Source of the DNA: Patella vulgata
Lineage: Eukaryota; Mollusca; Gastropoda; Patellidae
DNA length: 64,000 nt
Direction of reading: 5' to 3'
Assembly: GCF_932274485.2 (NCBI RefSeq)
Contig: NC_065880.2
Span: 76,813,730-76,877,729 of the forward strand
This document shows, one piece after another, positions 1 to 12,439 of this stretch (positions are counted from its first letter, which is position 1; every line of letters begins with the position of its first letter). The position numbers were made by a program, and so were the translations under genes. The notes under the pieces were generated by a model. That model saw nothing but the letters and a program-made list of their open reading frames with translations. It was not told the DNA's origin and made no database searches.

Positions 1-861
1 TACTATGATTGCAAATAACGCAGTCTAGAGCTATTAAACCGTTCTGGATTAAAACAAAATGGTTATAGTCTGGGTTTTATTTTGTTAACGGTATCCAAAA
101 CTAATTAAAAACGTATAGTTGACACAGATACCTTATTTGGTTTTCAAAATTAAGAGCGGAATACTGGCTGCCAAGAGCTATAGAACCGTTCTGATTTAAA
201 ATGAAATGAAATTGGGTTTAACGTTTTGGTTTGGTACTGCATCCACGACACAGTATTATGTTATATTTATAGCACGGCTTTCGTGAGTTAACATCAGGTG
301 TCAATGTTACGTCATTTATAGCACGTTTAAGCTCCATCCAATCTACTAGAGCGAAAACAATCTGCTAATTCAACGAAAAGAACAACGGAAGAATATCCGT
401 ACATGTTACAAATTGTAGTTATTGTTACAATCCGTATTTGTAAACACCGTGTCTACGAGGTAATATTTATTAGTAAATACTCTTAAAACTGGACTGCTCT
501 ATGTAATAGTTACGGCTGTTTGTATTGTATGAATCTTTGAAGGTTGGTTCTTAGAGTCAGTTAATTCCACCAGAGAAAAATTGGTAGTACCAGGAAACGC
601 CCAATCAATTTATATAGTTTTTCTGTATCATATGAGTTGAGATTTTATCGAATATCTTGACCCTATTCGGGTTCAAATATTTACAGTATATAGACACGTT
701 AATGGAAAATCGATTTTTAATGGAATTGATTTATCAACTTCGTCATCGACATTTCATGTAGTCACCATTATGTTTTAGGTAATGTATATTTATGAAACTG
801 GAAACCACAAGGAAATATATGCATATGTTACTTTCGATATCCCGTTGACGTTGACACATGG
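1..861. other. No gene recognised
   Basis: AT-rich, no long frame. GCACGGCTTTCGTGAGTTAA at about 274-293 recurs at 14820-14838, so a dispersed repeat is present but its limits are not visible. Confidence 0.6.
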
Positions 862-1045
862 TTGTAGGGTCGACTGTCCAAATTCGTGGGTTTACTCCGG
901 GTCCTCCTGTGTACTCCTACACCTAAAGACCCCCACGCTCAAGCGAATTATTGAAAAAAATGAACCATAAGTAAGTCCCGAAATAATCTAATTTGTGTCG
1001 AGTGGACGTTAAACTCCATCTCTCTCTCACTTTCCCTCTCGACAT
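862..1045 (+). mobile_element. SINE-B, 5'-truncated
   Basis: From GGTTGTAGGGTCGACTGTCC through the CTAAAGACCCCCACGC block and GTCGAGTGGACGTTAAAC to a TC-rich tail. tRNA-like head absent. Confidence 0.85.
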
Positions 1046-1139
1046 TGGGCTATGCACACTAAACAAAATGCGAAAAAAACCCGATTTATTAACGATACTA
1101 AAACGTATGTAAAATTATTTTATTTCGCTTGTTAAACCC

Positions 1140-3440
1140 TACGGAAGCGTATAGGGGTTATGCAAACTTTTGTAGAAGGTCTCGAGATCCTGCGATCCTG
1201 TGATACTTTCTCGAAATTCCGCAATCCCCTGGTAATAATCTCGAGATCTCAATTTAATGCTCTCGAAACCCCCTGATAATTTTCCTGGGATAGTTCCAGT
1301 CTAAGTTAACGATCTCGAGAATTCGGGTTAGTCTGATACCGAGTTTGAAACTTTATATGATAGTGTCTCCACGATGTGAAGCAACCATTGGCCCAATACT
1401 TCGCACCAAATTTGTTAAAACTAATAGCATTTGTTACAAAGGAAAACTGCTAACTAATAAACGGGCAATCGATAGGGTTCATCCATTCTCTTATGGTACT
1501 CATGATTTACACTAAATTTGTAGTATGATTAAAATCGATAAGGTTCATCGTCTTATGATCCAAATACTTCATACTAAATTTGAAAATCAAAAAACCCTAC
1601 CACTTTAGCTTTTAATGTGCAAAGCCTTGAATTACAGACATGCATGTTAAATTATTTCAATTTAATGTGTGGGCGACGTTTTATTGAAAATGTCATTTTT
1701 TGCATGGTTTTCAGACCATAATTGTTTTTTTAGAATAAATCTAGACACAGATTTTATTGTCTTGTGGCACAAATGCTTCGTAGCAGATTTGAAAACAAAA
1801 ATCTGGAAAACTCCGGGCTCTAACGCGTTCACAAGGTTTAAGGACAATAGAATCACGCCATAACAAAATGCCAGGGAGCGCTGCAAATCAATAAGGTTTA
1901 TTCTCTAGTGGTAACAATTAATCTTTGCAAAAATCTATATTTTATCCGTTGGCAAGGATAAATCCCACGGCACCCCGAAAATAAATAGGGTTCCTCTGCT
2001 TATGACACCAATGATTCAAAAGAAATTTGAGATACGCACACGCAGCATTTATGTCTCAACAACAGATTATTCGAAAGGAAAACGTGGATATTAATAAATT
2101 AAATAAGGATCTAGCATTCTTCAAGAAATATAATCTCCATCGTGTTCACGTGTTTGTTATATCTCAGGGACAGAAAACCTTATATTGCTTAAAATTAACA
2201 GGGGTTATCCTTGTCGTGGAACACGTAAATCTATATCGCGTTAACAGGGTTTTCAAACAACGGAGATTAACTCCGGAGCGGAAGATTGCTAACCGTTGAA
2301 TATCAATAGAGTTCATGATTCATACAAAATTTTAAAGTGAGGTCTCTGTGACATTAACAAGGCTTTCAGGGAGGGTGGGGGAATTATATTAAACATACAT
2401 TATGCAAGAGCTAAATCTGTCTATTGCAGATCTTTCTTTAGGCCTGAAGTATTATCTAAATTATTAATTAGACATTAAACTTATCGAGACCGTAATCAAC
2501 TCTAGATGTCATCACTAGCCTGCGATGTTTATTGTATTAGGTTCCGATTTGCTGTTCGACTTTCATTCATAATTTAATGATGAAGTAGATAATCGAGACT
2601 ATGTTTTTTATCGTACCGACTTCAGTAATGATGATCGAGGCTAGGCCGAAAATTCTATCGCTAGAACCTCGGTTCAGTGTGGATCAATTTGGCTGAAAAT
2701 TTCAGCAAATTTCATTTACATTATCTAGTTTGTAACTATTATAGTGAGAACTGCCAGTTCTTTATATAATCTCCCATAATGTATCGTTAAGGAACAGAAG
2801 GTCACAGAATGCTGAATATCGATAGGGTTCGTCCTCTCATCGTCCAATATTTGCAAAAAATACGGACAAAGAAGGTAACTCTGAAACAGAAGTTTTCGAA
2901 GTACTGAAAATCGAAAGGTCCAAGTGCTTCACGCTACATTTAAAAAACAAAATCAGTTAGAAACTGTGGCCTCTATTGCGTTAACAAGGTTTTCGGAGAA
3001 GGGTGGCGTGGGATGGGGGGTAACTCCAGAATGACCAGGTGCGCTAAAAGCGACAGGGACTGTCCTCTCATAGCCCCAACGCTTTACACTAAATTTGAAA
3101 CAAATCTGTTAAAAACTGTAGGCTGTATCGTGTTATTAAGGTTTTAGGTGCGTGGGGGTGGGATAAACTCCGAAACGACAGGTTGTGGGGCGCTGAGAAT
3201 ACGTTAAAAATACGCGTACACATAAAAATACCCGAGATCTCGAGAAAATGTACACAGGGTGGCAAGATCCCGGGAAAATTAACTCGAATTCTCGAGATAG
3301 TTAACACAGGATGGGAGATTCTCGAGAAAATTATTAGGGGATTTCGAGAACATTAAATAGAGATCTCGAGAAAGTATCACAGGATCGCAGGATCTCGAGG
3401 TCTTCTACAAAATTCTGCATGACCCCTATACGCTTCCGTA
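1140..3440. mobile_element. 2.3-kb element with ~190-200-base inverted ends and internal tandem units
   Basis: The left end (1140-1328) and right end (3233-3440) are inverted copies starting TACGGAAGCGTATAGGGG. Each end is built of roughly 30-base iterations carrying CTCGAG. The interior holds about seven to nine degenerate units, each opening near AATCGATAGGGTTCATCC and containing ACACTAAATTTGA and GCGTTAACAAGG-like blocks. No transposase was recognised, so it is probably non-autonomous. A MITE-1 copy is inserted at 2393-2786. No convincing target duplication was found. Confidence 0.7.
2393..2786 (+). mobile_element. MITE-1 copy inside the 2.3-kb element
   Basis: A 394-base element flanked by TTAA on both sides (2389-2392, 2787-2790), with short inverted ends around ATACATTATG. 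One of the least damaged of nine related copies here. Its position interrupts a tandem unit of the host element, so it is the younger of the two. Confidence 0.8.
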
Positions 3441-4104
3441 GTTAAATGTCATATAAAGAAATTTGATCTCTTTCAAACAATTATCACGACAAAACATATT
3501 GATTTAAAACAAACCTAGGTTAATTAAATACTTTATATGTCAATATTTTATAATATCAAAAAAGTTCAAATGATACTGCGCCTTTGAATGACAGACACTG
3601 ACATTTACCGTAAATAAATAAGTCTGTGACATGTGCTAGCACCGAATGATGATGTCACGTATACATCTATACATGTTAAAGAATATATGCACGGAAATTA
3701 TCATTCATTTGATGTTTTATTGCAATTGCAAAAGCGAATGACACTACATTACAAAATGTAAGTGGGGAACATAAACAAGAACATTTCAAATAATTATCGA
3801 TCCATTCTTACCCAATTATCTCGACAAAACAGGCAATATTTGTTTTAAAAAGATTATGCTTGTATTTTCTAAAATTTATCGAGCGATATTTATGTAGAAG
3901 GATTTAATGTAATTATCAATAATTCAAATTGATCTCTCCAAAAACCGACGACAAAACAGAGGATATTCATGTAGAAAAAATAAAAGCGGAGATCAATAAT
4001 TCAAATCCTTTTAATTCCACAAAGAAACTGAATGATTGTGAAACACAATTTAAGTTATTTAGCTAAACTCTTTAAAGTAATTTGGATAGTATTGCTGCAT
4101 TTCA

Positions 4105-4250
4105 TATGATAACGATATGAGTAGAAAGATAATGAACATAGTTGTGTATACACGGTCATGAAAGTGGACTTTGAAAATAACCAATACCAACGAAATGAGT
4201 AGAAACATTAAGAAAGTGGCCATTGAACTTCGAAAATAACACATCCAGTT
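4105..4250. repeat. Two dispersed units of the 8.2-kb tandem array
   Basis: ATACACGGTCATGAAAGTGG and TTGAACTTCGAAAATAACAC match the array at 8205-8625. These lie directly before a SINE-A fragment. Confidence 0.7.
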
Positions 4251-4254
4251 GCTA

Positions 4255-4405
4255 GTTGGAATTCGATATGAGAGTAGGCCGTAACGCCGCTGTCCGGGCA
4301 CAGTTTCCCGCATAGCATACTGCATGGCGCATGCCCGTCTACATTAGCCCAGTCGGGCCAGAACAGCAGGTCGTTGAACCCCATTAAATTTAATTTCATT
4401 TCATA
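4255..4405 (+). mobile_element. SINE-A fragment (3' third)
   Basis: From GGAATTCGATATGAGAGTAG to the GAACCCCATT end; the tail is mutated. The tRNA-like head is absent. Confidence 0.8.
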
Positions 4406-4488
4406 GCTTAAGCATAAAAAGTTCAAACAGTTATGCGTGCATTTTCTCAAATTGATTGCCTAAAGAAATTAATTTCATTTTATATCTT

Positions 4489-5008
4489 CAAGGGACTATC
4501 CCGATTTGAACATAGTTTCAAAAATAAAAGTCAGACTAATGTGAAATTTAAGCGCCAAAATATAGAGGAATGCTGTATTTACCTTGTCTCAAAATTCCAG
4601 CTCAGAGTATTGAGTCGTTTGGACGTGAATGTCAAAACTGCTTATCCGGACACGTAACACTTTTAAGATAATGGGTCAAGATTTTCGTTGGGTGACCTGA
4701 TAATCGATTCCCGTTCCATGTGAGGTCTATACAGTGAATGACACATGTGCTGTACTTGATAACGAAAGGTAAATTTCACCTACACATTATTTTTATAAAA
4801 AAAAAGTCTAGTTTTATCCAGACACAGCATAATACAGCTTGGGACACCGGTCTCCACTTCCAGATGAAGACTGACGGCTTTAAATTGTTTGAAAACGTAT
4901 CACAAATATTGAGTTAGTTGCGCTGCCCTTAGGTAAAGGATTTTAAGGGATGTTAACAAAAAAATAAGCAGTTTTATTCTCCAAAAACTTATCGGGATTG
5001 GCCCTTTA
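4489..5008 (+). mobile_element. MITE-2 copy (about 520 bp)
   Basis: Inverted ends AGGGACTATCCCGAT and ATCGGGATTGGCCCT, next to TTCA and TTAA, so a TTAA target with one mutated side is likely. Shares its whole length with copies at 22650 and 60800, including CTGTACTTGATAACGAAAGG. No coding capacity seen. Confidence 0.75.
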
Positions 5009-5207
5009 AACAAAAAATGTTTCAGTAAAGAAATATCTTTCGAACAATTATTGTATATGCTTATTTATTCTCAAATTGACCGCCCCAAAATCTGATCGAT
5101 ATTTATCTAGAAGATAGCGGATGTCAATAATTCAAATCATTTTACTTGCATTAAGAAACTGAATGATTTCGAAAGTCAATTAGAATTATATAGCTCAACT
5201 CAGCGGT

Positions 5208-5540
5208 GGGAGCCACAGTGGCTCAATGAGTGAGATGTTGGCTCGCTAACTGGAGTGCCCGTGTTCATCGGGATTTCCCGGCGTGGTTCCTCCTTGTCAA
5301 TGTTGATGGACGGAGCGCCTGATAAGAGAAAGCTGTCTAGCGTGTGCGACGAAAAACCAAGGTCCCGTGTACTCATTGACATGCACGTAAAATACCCCTA
5401 GGCGGTTGGAATTCGATCTAAGGGTAGGCCGTAGCGTCGCTGTCCGCGCAAAATTTCCCTCATAGGACACTGCATTAATTCATCTTCATTAGCCTAGTCG
5501 GAGCAGAACAGTAGGACGAAAAACCCCATTCCATTTCAAA
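5208..5540 (+). mobile_element. SINE-A, near full length
   Basis: The head starts GGGAGCCACAGTGGCTCAAT (A-box region), but the B box is damaged by a deletion at GCCCGTGTTCATCGG. Body and tail are complete. Confidence 0.85.
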
Positions 5541-5699
5541 TGTAGCTTCATGCTATGCCAACGGGGCTGTGTAAGACAGGCATACACTGTCCCTGCTAAT
5601 CACGGACAAGAACCACCGACAAGAGTGTTGCTTTGTCAAAAATGCTCAAGGCAATGCAAAAAGTGATTTTATAGATTTGTTTTTCATCGTATGTTTCTG

Positions 5700-5950
5700 G
5701 TGAAATGTAAATGTATATATTTTTTTTTTCTTTATATTAAAATACAATTAAATTAATTTAAAAATCTGGTATGACTAAAGGCTGATTTGTAAAACAAATA
5801 TTGACTTTAGGACACAAACGTTGATTTTAGGATGCAAATGTTAATTTTAAGATACAAATTTCGAAATACGACAACAAGAATAAAGGGCTATGAATTAAGA
5901 ATTAAGAGATAAGAATACTGAATAAAGACCGGTCTGATTTTCGATATACA
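5700..5950 (+). mobile_element. FB-2 half element
   Basis: Right-arm sequence of FB-2 (GATTTGTAAAACAAATATTGA through GAATACTGAATAAAG) with no left arm. Confidence 0.6.
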
Positions 5951-5964
5951 TGTACGTCATGCAG

Positions 5965-6650
5965 TGTGCTACGAGAGGTCCAGCTTATTTCATAAAAGCA
6001 GGAAAAGTGTGCCACAAGGGACGTTTTGCCTTTACCGGGGCTGCAATCTCTTTAGAAAAATCTCTAAGTCGACCTATACAATGGAACAGAAATCAAAAAT
6101 GACCATTCGGCGAACCTCAGCAAATTACGGTACCCTATATCTAACCTCGGATTACCGGGTTAAAAATAGCGGCACCCATGAAGACGCCTTTCATGTTTTC
6201 TTTCAAGTTTATCCGATTTTCTTAAACATAGGACTACTTTTAATTAAAACTCTACACACGCTTCCTAATGAATAGCCGGTAGTCGCATCACAATTGTATG
6301 AGTGCAGCTACATACCACTTACCGCCATACAGTCGAGGTTAGATGTAGGGTACTTGAGTCAGCCGAGTTTTGTCGAATGCAAGAAATTGTGACGTCATGT
6401 TAAAAATCGAAGTCTGTCATTTGATGTACAAGTGTGTAAAATGTGATGTTGATCTTACATGTACTTGATTTTTTTTAAAAACAACCCCCCACCCCCGCCC
6501 CCACCAAAATGAGTAGTGCCTGGGGACACTTGCACATCTCACGCTTCTGTCAGAAACGATTCGACTAACATCTAATTGCAATACTTGTATGATCTGTTGA
6601 TAAACATTAAACTTACATGTGTTGTTAATGAGTTTACCAAGTATGAGGAA
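5965..6650. other. No gene recognised
   Basis: A 103-codon frame at 5964-6275 has no recognisable domain, membrane segment or splice context. Nothing else assignable. Confidence 0.6.
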
Positions 6651-6654
6651 GCAT

Positions 6655-7250
6655 ATAACACTGACCAGTTCCTGATCCAAAAATGAAAGCGTTTCGAGTA
6701 AATATATTCTATGTTCCAAACTATTGTTATGTCTTTCAAATCAGTATTCTTTAAAATAAATAAGCCTTCTTCAGTATTAAATATAATTTATATTTATTCT
6801 TTGTGTTGAACTATAGCGGTAAACAAAAATCTCAATTAACTAATGAGTCCTATACAAACAAAAATATTCGAAGAGCGACACACATAAGAAGAATAGCAAA
6901 ACAAATAGTGCTTGGGAACCAGTTAATGACCCCAAAATAGTGTGTCAAACTATCATTATGTCTTTTAAAACATTATTTTATTTCGAAGAGCGAGTAGCAA
7001 AACAAATCGTGCTTGGGAGCCAGTTAATGACCCAAAAATAAAAGTGTTTGGTGTAAATAACTTTTATAGAACCATAATTATAATAGTGTGTCAAAATATC
7101 ATTATGTCTTTCAAAACATTTTTTTATTTCGTTAAATAAAGAACTTTTCTCCTATATGAAATATAATAAATTGATTTTGTTTGTTGAAACAAGACGGTAT
7201 ACAAATAAATCAATGGACTAATGAAATCCCACACAAACAAAATAGCAATT
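6655..7250. repeat. Degenerate direct repeats
   Basis: ATTATGTCTTTCAAAACATT, GCAAAACAAAT..TGCTTGGGA and CCAGTTAATGACCC blocks recur two or three times at about 6660-6870, 6895-6990 and 7000-7250. Confidence 0.6.
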
Positions 7251-7417
7251 AATCGTTTTTAAATAAATCAAAAATAAATCATTATTATGTTTCTGCTTTG
7301 TTTTATTGTCATCAACAGATCTGTTCTTTGAGATTAGAAAAACACTGTACAACACTATATCGTGACTCATCATCAAAAATGACTTTTTTATTTCCAGAAA
7401 AGTTGTGAACATATGTT

Positions 7418-8201
7418 AGGGTGACCCACCATAAATAAATATCTCTATATATCTCGACAATTACGCCACAATATTTATATATATGCCAAGCCTCAAATCA
7501 GTTTCACACAATTATAGTCACTAAATAAACGATCATGTTGTACTTAATAAGCTATGACCATTAATCATGTATAAATAATAGACTGAAAACTGGTTCCAAG
7601 AGTCGTCCATAACATCCAGACACTTTTGAGTAAAAGATAGGTTACGTGCCCTTGTTTTGAAATTAGTCTCGCTTAACCAGTCTATCGACCATTCTACGTC
7701 TGATTGACAGGTCGGGATAATCAAGACTACTTTTTTACGAAACATAACAGAAAGCTAGAACAAGAAATTGAATTTAGAAATAAGCACTTTAAACAACTCA
7801 ACAATCGTTTTAAGAAGCTTGTAAAAGTAAAATGAAACTATTGCTAGTATCATGTTCCTGTCTAACCCGAGTGATTCAGAGATATTATTTGTACTAACCC
7901 AAACGATGCCGCTTTTAACGGTACAGTTAATGATAAAGCGATTTAAAAAATGAAACGAACGTAATTTCTAAATCTGCTGTAATAACCAAGAAGCTTAATT
8001 TTACTGCTATTCAAAATTGTCAACAATAAATTTTTTACGGCTGTAATAGTTGATAGATTTGTAGAGAATTGCACGTGCCATGGCTATTTATAGTATCATA
8101 CTGTCAGAAAGTTGGTCTCGGCACGGCGAATGTGCACGCGTCAGTGGTAGTCTCGAACTATCAGCGGTGGACTGTATTTCTGTGAGTACATGGGTCACCC
8201 T
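7418..8201. mobile_element. 784-bp DNA transposon with 9-bp target duplication
   Basis: Ends AGGGTGACCCA and TGGGTCACCCT are perfect 11-base inverted repeats. The 9-base ACATATGTT flanks both sides (7409-7417 and 8202-8210). No transposase is recognisable, so it is non-autonomous. A 9-base duplication is typical of Mutator-like elements, but the short inverted ends are not, so the superfamily stays open. A related copy lies at 15368-16100. Confidence 0.8.
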
Positions 8202-8204
8202 ACA

Positions 8205-8625
8205 TATGTTATACACGGTGATGGGAGTGAGCGTTGAACTTCGAAAATAACAGATACAAATGACATTTCCTGGCGGTATAAGCTAAATCATTATGGATTT
8301 TTAACACAGTAATGAATGTGGACATTGAATTTCGAAAAAAAACCTATTCAGATCACATTTTCATTTCCTTGTTATATGGACAGAGACATTATGGACACCG
8401 TATACACGGTGACGAAAGTGAACGTTTGAACTTCGAAAATAACCGACCACAAATACATTTTCAGTTCTTTACGATATGAGTAGAACATTACGAGTTTTAG
8501 TATTACACAGTGATGAAATTGGCCATTGAACTTCGAAAATAAGCAGCCACAGTGATATTTTTGTTTCCTTGCTATAAAGAACATACACGTTGGTGGTCGT
8601 GGGCGTTGCACTTCCGAAAATAACG
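8205..8625. repeat. Tandem array of about 80-100-bp units
   Basis: Five units spaced about 91, 101, 100 and 80 bases, each with TACACGGTGATGAAAGTG-like and TGAACTTCGAAAATAAC-like blocks. The first unit abuts the right end of the 784-bp transposon. Confidence 0.8.
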
Positions 8626-8706
8626 TCCACTCGACACAAACTAGGTCATTTCGGGATTAACAGATGGTTCAATTTTATTTCAATAATTCGGCCATCCACC
8701 CCCACA
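8621..8706 (-). mobile_element. SINE-B, mostly deleted
   Basis: Tail end (ACGTCCACTCGACACAAAC) jumps from AATAATTCG straight to the start of the head (GCCATCCACCCCCAC). Confidence 0.75.
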
Positions 8707-8780
8707 TTACGAATAAAAATAAAATAAAACCAAGTACGAACAATCCAAACCATAAGACAGAATTCGAAGTCCTAAAAAAC

Positions 8781-9208
8781 GTTATAGGCAAAATAGTGTA
8801 TTCAAGCAAAATAGTGTAATCAGCAAATGGACTGCTCCTCGTGTACAAAATACACGACAAACAGTGGTAACAGGTGCCCGGAAGAGTAAGCCTACCCTAC
8901 CTGGCGCCACACCCGCATTCAAACTATTAGGCGAAATCTCGGTAAAATAACGTGATTGGCCATTGGACTATAATGACAGCCTACACAGGTTGTGATCCCA
9001 AAACACACGGTATAGGCAAAATAGTGTAATCAGGCAAAATAGTGTAATCAGCAAATGGACTGCTCACCGTGTACAAAATACACGGCAAACAGTGGTAACA
9101 GGTGTCCGGAAGAGTAAGCTTACCCTGCCTGGCGCCACACCCGCCATAGCTGCATCCAAACTATTAGGCGAAATGTCGGTAAAATAGCGTGATTGGCTAA
9201 TGAACTAT
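8781..9208. repeat. Direct tandem duplication, period about 230
   Basis: 8785-8971 and 9011-9208 are alike, both with GGCAAAATAGTGTAATCAGC, a mini-palindrome around GTGTACAAAATACAC, and CTGGCGCCACACCCGC. The first block of the second copy is itself repeated. Confidence 0.85.
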
Positions 9209-9379
9209 CGGTATGCAAAACATATACACGGTGATACAAGTGGGGTAGGAACTTTCTGTGATTGTCTAGCTTGCTAACCACGAGGCCGTCACAATTCACG
9301 GTTATGTTAAGACACGTGGGCGATCTTTAGATCAAACTTTCTCTGATTGTCTTCTTATTGGCTTGCCAACCATCAAACT

Positions 9380-9419
<40 letters not shown>

Positions 9420-9540
9420 CGAACATAATATGGCTCAATTTTCTTTCAATTTTCTCTTGCGCGTACGGGTCTTTAGGACACGGAGAAAACCCACGAGGTT
9501 GGACAGGCGACCTTACTCATTATCACGTACAACCATGAGA
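9380..9540 (-). mobile_element. SINE-B fragment with AG microsatellite
   Basis: A 36-base (AG)n tail, a shortened 3' part, then the conserved GAGAAAACCCACGAGGTTGG block to GTACAACC. Head absent. Confidence 0.75.
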
Positions 9541-9545
9541 TAAAT

Positions 9546-9792
9546 GAGAAATGGGGTTCATCGTCCGCTCTACAGAAACTAAGTCATTTCGTTAATAACA
9601 TATGGCTCAATTCTGTTTAAATAATTAGCTTTCGCGCCGGGTTCTTAACAGTTGGGGGAACCAGAGATTGGACAGGCGACCTTACTCTTTGTCAAGCACA
9701 AGCGGGTAATCGAAACCACGCTACTTAAATCAATGACAGATCTTATGGTTTTACGCGCATGCGTTAAACCATTAGACCCCCCCCCCTCCAAA
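9546..9792 (-). mobile_element. SINE-B, diverged
   Basis: GAAATGGGGTTCATCGTCC at the left, diverged body, then TCAATGACAGATCTTATGG and a head remnant (GCGCATGCGTTAAACCATT). Confidence 0.75.
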
Positions 9793-12439
9793 CCCCTCGT
9801 TTGAAGATTCAATGTAACCAATATTATAGGGTGACGTGGATCTGCCGGAAGAAAAGAATACTTATATATTTTCGCAAGTTCATACTAATATAACATCATC
9901 AACTAAACGATTTACATAACTACAATGTATAATATTATATATGTATATAGCAGTTCCTGTGCACTTGTTGTGTGTATGTTTTGTTTTATTTTGTACATGT
10001 AGAAGTGTTTAGTTCATATTCCACAATTAATGATCTGTATTATTTGTTCAAATATTCTATTTATATACATGGACCTTATAATGCACTATTATTTCAATGA
10101 AATGAATATAACTTGGTATCTATCATTTGAAATATTCTCAGCAATTAATATTTTATAAATAGAAGACGTTTATAAGTTGTTAGAACTTTTGTTTAATTTT
10201 TTTGTACTGTAGAATGAAATGCCGATACAAAAAAATAAGTTTGAACTAACCAATACAAACGCAGGGTTTCGAAAGTGGTTGTCATACAGAATACATATAT
10301 GGAATGGCTTTTAAATTATTATTCGTACTTTACATGAAAATCTGTCAGTCAGGCTAAACCAATGTTTTAAGATTGCAACATGAAAGCAAAAAAATGTGTT
10401 GTGTAATCATTAGCGTTGGCTAATTCGAAACCAATAATTTTGTTCTATGATTGCAACTACAATTCAATTTTTTATCGTATTAAAATACGTTGTAAAATTT
10501 AAAATACTTAATTCACTTCCGTATTCAAGATATCAAAAGAGTGGTTATACGTATCAATTATTAGACAGGATGTAACAAGAAACAATCCGTACAATAGTAT
10601 AACCCTTGTGGGTGCACGTTACGAGAATCACATAGCAGGTATCATGGGTATATGGACACCAGTCATAATAAAAAGTTTTTTACTTACAGTTGAATTAAAA
10701 GGCAGCGGTCAGGATTTTATTTGCATTCATATTTGACATCTGAAAAACAACAAATTATTATCCAAAAACATTTTAGTGACATATTGAAAAGATTTAATAA
10801 TTCTCACAAAATTGCTACTTTGTGTACTTTGTGATAAAGAGGATAAATGACGATTCACGCTTGATACAAAAACCATTGAATATTTGGAATTCATCATTTA
10901 ATTTTTGGTATTTGTAACATGCAGAGGCTAAAAGAGAGAATACTCTGGCATACGCAATATGATATCAGACATAAAACACATTAGCAACGACATGTTCCCT
11001 TAAAGCGTTGGGCCTTATTTGCTTCTAACATAACTCTGCATGTGGGAAGCAGATGAATACCGATCTCTTTGGTACGTGTAAAAATGTATAGGAGACAAAG
11101 TCACTAAATTTCAGAAAGTTGTACCCAGTAGTTATTACAAATTAATATAAAACATGTGCATGTGGTCCACGGAGACCCCACGTGCACCGACAACGGATAA
11201 CTTATTCGTTGGGACACGTTCTGGCAACAAGCACACATAAAGGAGATTTACAACTTAATTTGAAATGATGTTTAATTTCACAAAATACACATCAATGTAT
11301 GGGATTTGCAGGCACCGCGTAGATAATTGAAATTTTGTATATGTCGTCTGCTCGTTTCCGACACATTGCATTCGGTAGAATGGGTCGAAGTCCCGTAATT
11401 TTCAATTATAGGGTACAGATCTATATTTTGTTTCGATTTTTTTTATACTTTCGATGGCCTCTACTAAATGAAAATTGGACCAGTTGTATTGGGAGGTCGC
11501 GTAAGAGTTTATACGAGCGGCTTTTGACCCTATGACTTCAGACATTTGATTAACCAATCAGCGTTGATATTTCTAGTGGGTTACCCACAATTCGGTGCAA
11601 CTCACGCCAAATACTCGCCGTAACAGACCGTTTCATTGGCTACTCTATCACATCATACAGAACGCGGGTTATATAACGATTCTTCCAGATCCTTGTGTAG
11701 TAAAGACATGTAAAACAAAATTTTGACCTATAAAAAAACGATATGAAATAGGATCTGTCTTTTAATCAGATTGCATGATTTTCAACTTGAGTTGTATTGC
11801 TGCTGAATGTCACCAAAAAAAAAAAGATCAGAATCTTTCATGAACAGGCAACGGGTCGAGGTTTTGTATATGTTACAGGGCTCACAATGTCTACCAATGT
11901 GTTTCCGCCAAAATGGATGATCATTTTTATATAAAAAAAATGTTAATATTTTTTCCCGTCAATTGGAATAATTTATCTTTCAAAATTGTGTAATAAAAAA
12001 GACAACATGTAACAATTTTATGTCTCAGCTAGGCCTCTTATAAAGCATTTACCGATATATACATTACAATATACAACAACTTAAAATATCTGCTCGTATC
12101 TAAAACATTTTTAAATAGAATGGGTTTAAGTCCCGAGAATCTACCAGCACTTTGCGATAATATTTACAGCGATTCCCGTCAGAGAATTTTACTGATTCCT
12201 ACGCATGGAATCGTACAATTTTTGTAAACACACTAGAAACTATTTGTGGAATAATAATTACTGGTTTATTTACATGCAACTATGTTCTCTGGCATCTATC
12301 GCACTCCATAATAAAGGGCAATGATAATAATTCTCCTTGTATTCTGCCTTCTGGCCGACCACGTTTATCTTTATTTACTTCTATTTTCAGCATAGATTTG
12401 CCTTAAGACAGAAACTTTTTCAATAAAACTATACTTGCA
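9793..12439. other. Unassigned AT-rich sequence
   Basis: The longest stretch upstream of the receptor in which I recognise no repeat family or gene. Open frames are short and look random. Confidence 0.55.

Noticed and set aside
5964-6275. 103-codon frame
   Set aside because: No recognisable motif; AT-rich chance frame.
8205-8625. CRISPR-like spacing of repeats
   Set aside because: Eukaryotic context, long degenerate units, no regular short repeat with unique spacers.
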